Source: DTU078 sp002397345
GTDB lineage: Bacteria > Bacillota > Clostridia > Oscillospirales > CAG-272
DNA length: 5,091 nt
Direction of reading: 5' to 3'
Assembly: GCA_937875545.1 (NCBI GenBank)
Contig: CALLYE010000107.1
Coordinates: forward strand, 1 to 5,091
This document shows, one piece after another, positions 1 to 4,555 of this stretch. Numbering within the stretch: the first letter of the stretch is position 1; the number at the start of each line of letters is the position of its first letter. Both the position numbers and the translations under genes were made by a program. Below the pieces are notes generated by a model. It saw only the letters and a list, made by a program, of their open reading frames with translations, did not search any database and was not told where the DNA came from.

Positions 1-139
1 TATTTTTCATGGCCTTATTATATCATGTTCTTCCTATGGGAACAAGCTCTAAATACTCAGCATTTTTAAACCAATCGATAAATTCCAATTTTATTTATCC
101 ATAATATCGTATGTATTGTACCATAATATCCGATATATG
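1..139. other. AT-rich left flank, no supported gene
   Basis: This stretch follows the stop codon of the tail chaperone T reading frame, where the tape measure gene should begin in a normal phage. It is clearly more AT-rich than the genes beside it and I see no tape measure sequence, so the phage homology appears to end here. It holds two copies of CCATAATATC (99-108 and 121-130, 22 bases apart). The second runs into an 11-base palindrome, ATATCCGATAT (126-136). A promoter-like pair lies at 17-45. No intrinsic terminator is visible after the tail genes. Confidence 0.6.
17..45 (-). promoter_or_regulatory. Possible sigma-70 promoter reading left off the window
   Basis: On the minus strand a perfect TATAAT (22-17) lies 17 bases downstream of TTGTTC (45-40), which matches the -35 consensus at only three of six positions. 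TGTTC/GAACA inverted arms overlap the -35 region. An ATG follows at 10-8 with no well-spaced ribosome binding site, so a leaderless start is conceivable. In an AT-rich region such matches arise by chance, so this is a weak call. Confidence 0.25.
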
Positions 140-343
140 TCAAATGGAACCGAGGATAATCTCATCGATAAACATATCCCTCTTAGGTTTGGACATACCT
201 AAAAACTGCCGGTGGCACTCCCACAAATCCATCAAAAGACCGAGCGGCGTCAGCCACGTTTCCTCCTCTGAGCGGTTCAGGTGTACCGTGCCGTAATAAA
301 GCAGTCGGACAAATAACTCATCGTCATTTATCCGACCGCCGCG
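140..343 (-). CDS. Tail assembly chaperone T extension (made by -1 frameshift as G-T)
   Basis: This 67-codon reading frame has no start codon near its beginning and is reached by slipping back one base from the chaperone G gene at the heptamer A AAA AAC (349-343). The first frameshifted codon is CGC at 343-341 and the stop is TGA at 142-140. The product begins RGGRINDDELFVRLLYYG and contains a WECHRQFLGM segment. This style of sequence is familiar from the T part of tail chaperones in clostridial siphophages. The G-T fusion would be about 190 residues: 123 from G plus 67 from T. In lambda, gpG and gpGT bind the tape measure protein and recruit tail tube subunits. By analogy this protein would have done the same, but its tape measure partner is absent. 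The C-terminus, DEIILGSI, may be slightly altered by the deletion boundary just beyond it. Confidence 0.82.
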   Translation of the reverse strand, partial: RGGRINDDELFVRLLYYGTVHLNRSEEETWLTPLGLLMDLWECHRQFLGMSKPKRDMFIDEIILGSI

Positions 344-711
344 TTTTTTTGGTATGGCTCACTTTCAATGCTGCGCGCCGTGCCTTTGAACATCGACTCG
401 GTGATCGCATTCTTGTACGAAGCCAAATCGAGCGGCGATGTCAACAGTTCAATTTCCTCTTCGGTGAGCAAATCCTGAGGCTTATCTTTGTTCCGAAGAT
501 TGTGAATGAGGATACTCTGGTTCGCCAGAAGCGTGATAAGCCATATTATTTCGTCGAGTGCTAACTCGAAATTTTCCGCTTGGAGCAGCTTTTCGCCGAG
601 GTTCTCAAGCCCGCCATACCTTTTCGCGATTTGCTTCGTGGCGCGCGTGGTGAGGATCAACTCATACTCTACGCCGCCGATATTAATCTTTGCGCTGCGT
701 TCGTTATCCAT
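328..711 (-). CDS. Phage tail assembly chaperone (gpG-like)
   Basis: This is a 127-residue cytoplasmic chaperone for tail assembly; in the family it coats the tape measure protein and helps tail tube subunits polymerise. The sequence opens MDNERSAKINIGGVEYELIL, continues with a helical region around LDEIIWLITLLANQSI (about 53-68) and ends with ESMFKGTARSIESE, typical of this protein in clostridial siphophages. The ATG at 711-709 is preceded by GGAGGT (725-720) with 8-base spacing, just after the tail tube stop codon, so both belong to one operon. Near its 3' end it carries the -1 slippery heptamer that makes the longer G-T product. Its place after the tail tube gene is the standard one. The tape measure gene that should follow is missing. 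Confidence 0.88.
   Translation of the reverse strand: MDNERSAKINIGGVEYELILTTRATKQIAKRYGGLENLGEKLLQAENFELALDEIIWLITLLANQSILIHNLRNKDKPQDLLTEEEIELLTSPLDLASYKNAITESMFKGTARSIESEPYQKNAAVG
343..349 (-). promoter_or_regulatory. Programmed -1 ribosomal frameshift site, A AAA AAC
   Basis: Within codons CAA AAA AAC of the chaperone G gene, the last A of CAA plus AAA AAC form a canonical X XXY YYZ slippery heptamer. It lies five codons before the G stop codon at 330-328 (AAC, then four sense codons). A -1 slip leads straight into a 67-codon open frame with tail-chaperone-like sequence. Position and downstream frame match the conserved G/GT arrangement of tailed phages. Confidence 0.85.
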
Positions 712-726
712 ATTCCGAGACCTCCG

Positions 727-1326
727 TTACGGTGTTTCTGAAAAATCCGGTTCGTAGACAGCGGTGTACCACCCGTTGATCACACCATCGCCGATGTCCT
801 CATTGTCCTCGTCCGCTTCAGCTTTCCACGGATGCAGATTGTCATTTCCGGTGGCGGTCTTGTTTCGGCGCATGACTGTTCCTTCGATGGAAGGCGTACT
901 GAACGTAATTGTGTCGCCTTTGGTCTGCAGGTTAGCTGACGGTATGCCGAATTTTACTCGGTAAAGCCACAGGTATTTGTATTTACCGTTCGCCTTTTTC
1001 GCGCGGAAACCAATCGCTACAGGATCGCCGCCGTCCTCCGAAGCCGAGATCAGAACGCCGTTTTTGTCAACAGTCGAGCCGGTCAGAGCGGAAGCGGCAG
1101 AACGCCCGATTTCATCCACACCGAGTGTGAGCGTACCGCTTTTGAATTCCTTGATTGTATACACTGCGCCATCGTCGGCGAACAAAACCGCTTCCGCGAG
1201 TTCAATAGAAAGCTCCGCTGAGATTGCTCTGGCGAGCATGACGGGGGTGCCGTATGTTTCGATGCCCGTAACCGATTCCTCGGTGATGGTTGCATAAAAT
1301 AGCTTGTCAAGCCCTATAGTCGCCAA
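727..1326 (-). CDS. Major tail tube protein (phi13-like family)
   Basis: This 199-residue protein is recognised as the major tail protein of Gram-positive siphophages of the phi13 type. It would stack as rings to form the tail tube around the tape measure. The sequence starts MATIGLDKLFYATI, includes SGTLTLGVDEIG (about 63-74) and a central VAIGFRAKK segment, and ends in an acidic region with NGWYTAVYEPDF. Full family length appears intact. The start is TTG at 1326-1324: GGAGGG (1339-1334) lies 7 bases upstream. The ATG at 1333-1331 abuts that ribosome binding site and is in another frame, giving only a few codons. The preceding tail completion gene stops at 1330, 3 bases away, so the genes are tightly packed. 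The chaperone G gene follows directly. Confidence 0.88.
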   Translation of the reverse strand: MATIGLDKLFYATITEESVTGIETYGTPVMLARAISAELSIELAEAVLFADDGAVYTIKEFKSGTLTLGVDEIGRSAASALTGSTVDKNGVLISASEDGGDPVAIGFRAKKANGKYKYLWLYRVKFGIPSANLQTKGDTITFSTPSIEGTVMRRNKTATGNDNLHPWKAEADEDNEDIGDGVINGWYTAVYEPDFSETP

Positions 1327-1329
1327 TTT

Positions 1330-1668
1330 TCATCCCTCCAAATATGTTTCTTTCGCAATATCTATAATAAAATGGTGATATTTCGTATCTCTTTCATATC
1401 CGATATACCGTCGGTTGGTGATAGTGAAATTTGTCCCAAGCAGCGCCGCCGTTATCTGCCGTTTACGCTGCAGATAGTTGCCTTTTGAGAACAACGAAAT
1501 TCGTACTTCGGAAACGTCGGCGAGCGGCATGTTGTCGCCGAACAGCGGGAATGTGTCCGTCATTGGCGTGAGAACAAGGTATTCATCAGGCGGAACGCCG
1601 CTGAAAACACCCGTTTCGACCGGAAGAATCGGCGTGAGGATCGCGTTAAGTTCAGCCAATATACTCAT
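1330..1668 (-). CDS. Phage tail completion / tail terminator-like protein
   Basis: This 112-residue protein resembles the small tail component encoded between the HK97 gp10-family protein and the major tail protein in clostridial siphophages. It is expected to act at the head-proximal end of the tail, where it would cap or join the tail. Recognisable segments are VETGVFSGVPPDEYLVLTP (about 17-35), VRISLFSKGNYLQRKRQI (about 55-72) and the C-terminal RRYIGYERDTKYHHFIIDIA. The ATG (1668-1666) overlaps the gp10 stop codon as ATGA, and GAGGTGG (1682-1676) sits 7 bases upstream, so translation is probably coupled to gp10. The gene looks complete. The role is inferred from position and family resemblance, not from catalytic motifs. 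Confidence 0.8.
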   Translation of the reverse strand: MSILAELNAILTPILPVETGVFSGVPPDEYLVLTPMTDTFPLFGDNMPLADVSEVRISLFSKGNYLQRKRQITAALLGTNFTITNRRYIGYERDTKYHHFIIDIAKETYLEG

Positions 1669-2081
1669 ATGCTGTCCACCTCAGCGTTGAATTTGTCGGT
1701 CATAGCTTGTATGGCGGCGTTCCTGCTTGCCGATTTAGCGGGTTTGAGGAACGGTCGCGGCGGTTGATTATGTTTTCCGTATTCTAGAATATTGGCTATT
1801 TTGGCATTACTGCCGCCATCAGAACGAGGTTCCTTGAAACCGATTTTTACGTCCCATCCCGAACCATCGCGTTTTTGTTTGGCGGGGGACAAACCGAGCG
1901 AGTTTTCCAGCTCACCGGTAGCGTTTGGAGATAACACCGACTGCAGAATACCGCGAACCTTGGCAAGCACGACCTCGCCGCCCGCTTCGAGAACCTTTGG
2001 AATGATTTCATCGGTTTTGTCAGCAAGGTGGGAGAGCCGCTTTTCCAGATCATCTGGAAGCTTGATTTCACAGCGCGCCAT
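1665..2081 (-). CDS. HK97 gp10-family head-tail / tail component (native start)
   Basis: This 138-residue protein belongs to the HK97 gp10-like family, which acts at the head-tail interface or in tail completion of siphophages. It begins MARCEIKLPDDLEKRLSHL, has DEIIPKVLEAGGEVV (about 24-38) and the family signature NILEYGKHNQPPRPFLKPA (about 97-115). I place the native start at ATG 2081-2079. AAGGGAG lies 9 bases upstream (2097-2091), and the TGA of a preceding connector gene overlaps this ATG, as expected in an intact phage operon. A longer open frame continues upstream into a polymerase exonuclease domain because of a deletion. The 13 residues just before this Met, RMHLRKARREREL, read like out-of-frame translation. 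The stop overlaps the next gene's ATG. The protein looks intact and can be translated on its own. Confidence 0.85.
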   Translation of the reverse strand: MARCEIKLPDDLEKRLSHLADKTDEIIPKVLEAGGEVVLAKVRGILQSVLSPNATGELENSLGLSPAKQKRDGSGWDVKIGFKEPRSDGGSNAKIANILEYGKHNQPPRPFLKPAKSASRNAAIQAMTDKFNAEVDSI

Positions 2082-2753
2082 CAACTCACGCTCCCTTCGA
2101 GCTTTTCGCAAATGCATTCGATGCTCGACGATCCATCGGTGACGCGGCAGCCATTTATCGAACCAACCGTTGAATAGGTGATAAAGCCGCAGAGTGTAGT
2201 CGGCGTCAGCGCAGACATATCGGATTATTTCATCATCGGCGGGGTCAAGTTCATCGAAGTACCGTCCGTTTGTTACATCCGCAAATGTCGGAAGCTCTGT
2301 ATCGAGCAGTTCCGGCACGAGCGTTTTTAGTCCACTGTCGGATAGATTCCTAAACACAGTGTTGCTTTTCAGCGTCATTTGAGCGGCGGCGATTGTATCG
2401 TAACACGGCTCCTTTAGGACAATCCCTCTGGCGTATAGAAACATAGATTCAAACGCCAAATTGTGCGCTATTTTTATGATGGAATGGTCTGCGAATAATG
2501 AAGCGAGATATTCCCATAATGCTGCAATATTACCAATATTTACGCCCATGCGGTGCGCCATCGGACAGTAGACTCCACTGCCCTTGCTAACCGAAAAGCT
2601 GATACCAACGATATGGCTCTTATGTGGGTCGAGCGCCGCTTTCACATCGGTGCGATATTGCTCATCGGGCGCGGTCTCGAAGTCGAACGACACAATATCT
2701 GACGAGCCTATGTATTCTTTTAGTTCATGAATTGATTTAACAATTTTGTACAT
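1665..2753 (-). CDS. Chimeric ORF: PolA-type 3'-5' exonuclease domain fused to HK97 gp10
   Basis: This 362-residue open frame joins two unrelated phage genes. Its first ~210 residues are the DnaQ-like proofreading domain of a family A phage DNA polymerase. They show motif I, SFDFETAP (D and E near residues 24-26), motif II, AHNLAFES (about 96-103), and motif III, YVCADADYTLRLY (YxxxD, about 179-183). The polymerase-like sequence runs to LPRHRWIVEH, and no palm or fingers domain follows. After a basic linker read in the wrong frame comes the complete gp10 protein. I chose the ATG at 2753-2751 because AGGTG lies 7 bases upstream; a GTG nine bases earlier lacks a ribosome binding site. The family role would be proofreading in phage replication, but an exonuclease domain alone joined to a tail protein is most likely a deletion product. 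It may still fold, since the exonuclease motifs are intact. Confidence 0.75.
   Translation of the reverse strand: MYKIVKSIHELKEYIGSSDIVSFDFETAPDEQYRTDVKAALDPHKSHIVGISFSVSKGSGVYCPMAHRMGVNIGNIAALWEYLASLFADHSIIKIAHNLAFESMFLYARGIVLKEPCYDTIAAAQMTLKSNTVFRNLSDSGLKTLVPELLDTELPTFADVTNGRYFDELDPADDEIIRYVCADADYTLRLYHLFNGWFDKWLPRHRWIVEHRMHLRKARRERELMARCEIKLPDDLEKRLSHLADKTDEIIPKVLEAGGEVVLAKVRGILQSVLSPNATGELENSLGLSPAKQKRDGSGWDVKIGFKEPRSDGGSNAKIANILEYGKHNQPPRPFLKPAKSASRNAAIQAMTDKFNAEVDSI
2081..2155 (-). pseudogene. C-terminal remnant of a head-tail connector gene, hidden in another frame
   Basis: In a frame shifted from the chimeric ORF, the bases just before the gp10 ATG read NGCRVTDGSSSIECICEK then LEGSVS and stop at TGA 2083-2081, which overlaps the gp10 start. 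This looks like the end of the small head-tail adaptor or connector normally encoded before gp10, whereas the fused frame gives a highly basic string here. The rest of that gene is gone. The upstream limit is approximate, because about 30 bases read plausibly in both frames. Confidence 0.6.
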
Positions 2754-2816
2754 TGAAAACACCTGTTTTAAAATGAATGCGGTTTTTTCGCAGATACCGC
2801 AAAACTGCCTGATTTA

Positions 2817-3668
2817 CTATTTAGAGCCTAACGGTTCAATGACTTCGCCCGTTTCGGTATTTACCTCGCTGCCGTCTTCTTCGGCGCTGACCGTGTTGCC
2901 GTCATCAAAACCGACGTGCTGCGCGTATGCCTTGATTTGCTCCGCGAACGGCGCGACGACAGCGAGTTCCTGCTTGGTCAAGTCGCGGTCTTTGCGGAAT
3001 GACGCCTGACTGAACGTGATGCCGCCGGAGTTCACCGCTTTTTTTAATGAAAAACGGGTGACATACTGCCACGGTTTCTGACTTTTGGAGAGATAACGCT
3101 GAAGGTACTCGGTGTAGTTTTTAAGCGAACCTGTCGGCAGCCGGTATGCCGCTTTCGCTCCGAGCCGATGCATCGCCTTTGCCGCGCTGGTGGAATGGTT
3201 TTTTATTTTATGCCCTTCGTCGGCGATGATAAGGTCGGGTTTCCATACTGTTATCTCCTTTTCGAGACGCCAAGCCGATTCGTAATTTATTACACCTATC
3301 TGCAGAGATGAACCGCTCATATGCCGGAGCGTGTCCGCTTTTCTGGCGAGTGTTCCTGTCAGCACGGTGAGTGTGTATTCGAAAGCGGCGAACTTTGTGA
3401 ACTCCTCATCCCATACACCGAGGATGGAGAGAGGTGCGACCACCAGGACTTTGCGAATCTTACCCGCCTGATACAAGGCGCCGGTGACCGCAATGCTTGT
3501 GATCGTTTTGCCGGTTCCCATTTCCATGAGCAGTGCCGCCCCGGGAGATGCCATACCGATTGCCTGAATCAAATCGAACTTGCCGCACACGAAGTTGAAT
3601 GCGTCAATCTGATGTCTATATGGCGTGGCTCTGATCGGCATGGGTAGCTTCGGCGCTGCCTGCTCCAT
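2817..3668 (-). CDS. Chimeric ORF: N-terminal SNF2-type helicase fused to the C-terminus of an unknown phage protein
   Basis: The first ~177 residues are the N-terminal part of a phage SNF2-type DEAD-like ATPase: ATPYRHQIDAF (Q-motif-like, 14-24), MEMGTGKTITS (Walker A, GTGKT 51-55), VLVVAPLSILGVW (motif Ia, 74-86) and LIIADEGHKIKN (DEGH Walker B, 150-153). Normally YRL-LTGT (motif III) follows and then the second RecA lobe. Here the text changes at YRLPTGSLKN (about 175-184) to an unrelated ~100-residue segment with KPWQYVTRFSLKKAV (198-212) and an acidic tail, TETGEVIEPLGSK. That tail resembles ends of phage replication or recombination-module proteins, but I cannot name it. Without motifs IV-VI the ATPase could not translocate on DNA. 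The start is ATG 3668-3666, with AAAGGAGG (3686-3679) 10 bases upstream. It overlaps the preceding 69-codon gene by 53 bases. The exonuclease gene follows after about 60 bases. Confidence 0.75.
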   Translation of the reverse strand: MEQAAPKLPMPIRATPYRHQIDAFNFVCGKFDLIQAIGMASPGAALLMEMGTGKTITSIAVTGALYQAGKIRKVLVVAPLSILGVWDEEFTKFAAFEYTLTVLTGTLARKADTLRHMSGSSLQIGVINYESAWRLEKEITVWKPDLIIADEGHKIKNHSTSAAKAMHRLGAKAAYRLPTGSLKNYTEYLQRYLSKSQKPWQYVTRFSLKKAVNSGGITFSQASFRKDRDLTKQELAVVAPFAEQIKAYAQHVGFDDGNTVSAEEDGSEVNTETGEVIEPLGSK

Positions 3669-3825
3669 CCTGACCGTTCCTCCTTTCCGCTAGCGTTGAT
3701 TTATCCAACCGAGCCAACTTTTTCGCCAGCCGCCTTGACACTACGCTGATTGCGGTCAGGACGCCGATGATCTCTTCCTTTGTTTCCTCGCTCTGGAGCA
3801 AGGCGGCATGCGCTTTTTTCCTCAT
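3616..3825 (-). CDS. Small phage protein of unknown function (69 aa)
   Basis: This 69-residue ORF begins MRKKAHAALLQSEETKEEII and continues with a basic amphipathic helix, VVSRRLAKKLARL (about 26-38). It has no catalytic motif or membrane segment. I chose ATG 3825-3823 because GGAGGTGG (3838-3831) precedes it at good spacing. An in-frame ATG at 3909 would add 28 residues that only translate the leader hairpins. Small helical proteins of this look sit beside the SNF2 helicase in clostridial phages, which suggests an accessory replication or regulatory role, but that is inference. The last ~28 residues overlap the helicase ribosome binding site and start by 53 bases and have a less protein-like composition. 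The native stop may have been lost through a small indel. Confidence 0.6.
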   Translation of the reverse strand: MRKKAHAALLQSEETKEEIIGVLTAISVVSRRLAKKLARLDKSTLAERRNGQDGAGSAEATHADQSHAI

Positions 3826-3840
3826 GGATTCCACCTCCGT

Positions 3841-3892
3841 TCCGGGGGAAATATATACCCCCTCATAATACAAAGGAAAACGAGGGGGTGTT
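3841..3892 (-). promoter_or_regulatory. Mutually exclusive hairpins in the leader of the 69-aa gene
   Basis: Reading the minus strand there are three complementary blocks: ACCCCCTC (3889-3882), GAGGGGGT (3864-3857) and CCCCC (3848-3844). The middle block can pair with the first (8 base pairs, 17-base loop) or with the third (5 base pairs, 8-9-base loop). The third block lies 5 bases before the GGAGGTGG ribosome binding site, so the choice of hairpin could change access to it. There is no T-run, so I do not call a terminator. Function is inferred from base pairing only. Confidence 0.4.
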
Positions 3893-3905
3893 TGACAACC
3901 AGAAA

Positions 3906-3953
3906 TCACAAATTATTTTTGAGTTCCAATTTATCACGCAACTTATTTAGGAC
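3906..3953 (-). pseudogene. Displaced C-terminus of the sigma-like gene
   Basis: This 15-codon segment (VLNKLRDKLELKNNL, then TGA) lies directly after the seven-A run in the sigma-like gene but in the +1 frame. It continues the helical, basic and leucine-rich character expected after the recognition helix, whereas the current frame stops after SPK. It is best read as the original end of the gene, separated by a single-base insertion. Confidence 0.55.
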
Positions 3954-4314
3954 TTTTTTTCTTTCTTTTGTTTACAGCCTGCTGCGAAACACATGAGGAA
4001 TCGGCCACGTCGCGTTCCGATCTGTTTTTATAGAACAACTCGTCTATCAAGAAACGCTCATCATCGGCTAATTCCGAAAGGGCCTCGAACAGCATGTCCA
4101 ACAGCAGCTTGTCCGCAACGATCTCATCCACCGGCGCCGATTCATCAGACATCTCGAACCCATCGTCCGCAAACGCATCCAGCGACTGTTCTTTACCGGA
4201 ACGGACTTGTCTGCGTTTACGTTCCCGCCACGCCGGGCGTTTAAATGCGAAGTATACTTCTTCGGTAACCGGTATAAGCTGGCCATCAATCCCTATGTAA
4301 TACTCCTTGCTCAT
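3943..4314 (-). CDS. Phage sigma-70-like regulator (region 4 HTH), probably frameshifted at the 3' end
   Basis: This 123-residue protein resembles the small sigma-70-related regulators of clostridial phages and mobile elements, thought to direct transcription of late or element genes. It begins MSKEYYIGIDGQLIPVTEEV, has a basic segment, KRPAWRERKRR (25-35), and ends in a helix-turn-helix of region 4 type, SERDVADSSCVSQQAVNKRK (about 99-118). The ATG (4314-4312) follows AAGGAGGTGA (4330-4321) by 6 bases and overlaps the stop of the upstream small ORF as ATGA. The C-terminus is abrupt, KRKKKSPK. Removing one A from a run of seven (3960-3954) lets the frame continue as VLNKLRDKLELKNNL to a TGA at 3908-3906. 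That gives about 135 residues with a normal amphipathic end. The gene is therefore probably frameshifted, or there is a homopolymer error in the sequence. Confidence 0.75.
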   Translation of the reverse strand: MSKEYYIGIDGQLIPVTEEVYFAFKRPAWRERKRRQVRSGKEQSLDAFADDGFEMSDESAPVDEIVADKLLLDMLFEALSELADDERFLIDELFYKNRSERDVADSSCVSQQAVNKRKKKSPK

Positions 4315-4514
4315 CTAATCTCACCTCCTTCCGCGAAAAATCGGGGGGAAGGAAGGAGAGGAGGAGCGCGGGGACGTTGCTGTTTGAATTCAACAGCAAT
4401 TGACTTCTTTCGCAACGAAAAAAGCGCGATGAATGAATAAGATTTCATACATCGCGCTCGGTGTCTTATTTGATTATATTGTTTCGGTTTTTGTCGGAAA
4501 TACAAATAACTCAC
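4311..4514 (-). CDS. Small ORF or leader peptide upstream of the sigma-like gene (67 aa)
   Basis: A GTG (4514-4512) preceded by a near-perfect AAGGAGGT (4529-4522 region) opens a 67-codon frame. Its TGA overlaps the ATG of the sigma-like gene (ATGA), an arrangement that favours translational coupling. The product is basic and begins MSYLYFRQKPKQYNQIRHRA. The middle is encoded by a terminator-like hairpin, and the end, PPLLPSPRFFAEGGEIR, merely translates a pyrimidine tract and the next ribosome binding site. I recognise no domain. It could be a genuine small phage protein or a regulatory leader whose translation opens the downstream RNA structure. The start site and stop overlap argue for translation; the composition of the second half argues against a conserved protein there. 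Confidence 0.5.
   Translation of the reverse strand: MSYLYFRQKPKQYNQIRHRARCMKSYSFIALFSLRKKSIAVEFKQQRPRAPPLLPSPRFFAEGGEIR
4325..4358 (-). promoter_or_regulatory. Hairpin that could mask the ribosome binding site of the sigma-like gene
   Basis: On the minus strand CTCCTTCC (4358-4351) is the exact complement of GGAAGGAG (4332-4325), which overlaps the ribosome binding site of the sigma-like gene. Eight pairs with an 18-base loop could hide that site. Ribosomes on the upstream small ORF would pass through and open it. The pyrimidine tract also allows slipped pairings. Confidence 0.45.
4418..4457 (-). terminator. Intrinsic terminator-like hairpin inside the leader ORF
   Basis: On the minus strand, arms GCGCGATGTATGAA (4457-4444) and TTCATTCATCGCGC (4437-4424) form 14 pairs with one mismatch around a 6-base loop. 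TTTTTT (4423-4418) follows directly. This is the classic shape of a rho-independent terminator for leftward transcription. It lies upstream of the sigma-like gene and inside the translated small ORF, so it could act as an attenuator. Confidence 0.7.
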
Positions 4515-4555
4515 GGCGTTACCTCCTTGCTGTGTTCAGCACTAGGTACCGCCGT
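4513..4555 (-). promoter_or_regulatory. Compound hairpin enclosing the ribosome binding site and GTG start of the leader ORF
   Basis: On the minus strand ACGGCGGTACC (4555-4545) pairs with GGTAACGCCGT (4523-4513) in 10 of 11 positions. Inside, TGCTG and CAGCA form a second 5-base-pair stem closed by AACA. The outer stem includes the end of the ribosome binding site and the first two bases of the GTG start codon, so translation of the leader ORF may depend on this structure opening. The 5' arm could also pair with the 3' arm of the terminator just upstream (GCCGCCGT). Confidence 0.5.

Noticed and set aside
1..9. TATTTTTCA at the left edge repeated at 5063-5071 as a possible attachment site pair
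   Set aside because: Nine AT-rich bases match by chance easily, and no integrase or tRNA gene is present.
111..296. Plus-strand open frame over the T region
   Set aside because: It lies opposite the frameshifted T reading frame, which has clear tail-chaperone-like sequence.
977..1297. Long plus-strand open frame opposite the tail tube gene
   Set aside because: It is the complement of a confidently recognised minus-strand gene and its protein has no recognisable features.
1792..2142. Plus-strand open frame opposite gp10
   Set aside because: Serine/arginine-rich shadow of the gp10 and exonuclease coding region.
2754..2816. Weak hairpin GCGGT/ACCGC between the helicase chimera and the exonuclease ORF as a terminator
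   Set aside because: Only five pairs and no T-run follows.
3321..3647. Plus-strand open frame rich in Cys and His opposite the helicase
   Set aside because: Shadow of the SNF2 coding strand; the Cys/His content comes from complementing its codons and forms no ordered metal-binding motif.
3616..3909. Longer 97-residue version of the small gene starting at 3909
   Set aside because: The extra 28 residues translate the leader hairpins, and the ATG at 3825 has a much better ribosome binding site.
3943..3961. Programmed -1 frameshift in the sigma-like gene
   Set aside because: A -1 slip at the A run meets a stop after one serine codon; only the +1 frame restores a sensible end, so a single-base indel is more likely.
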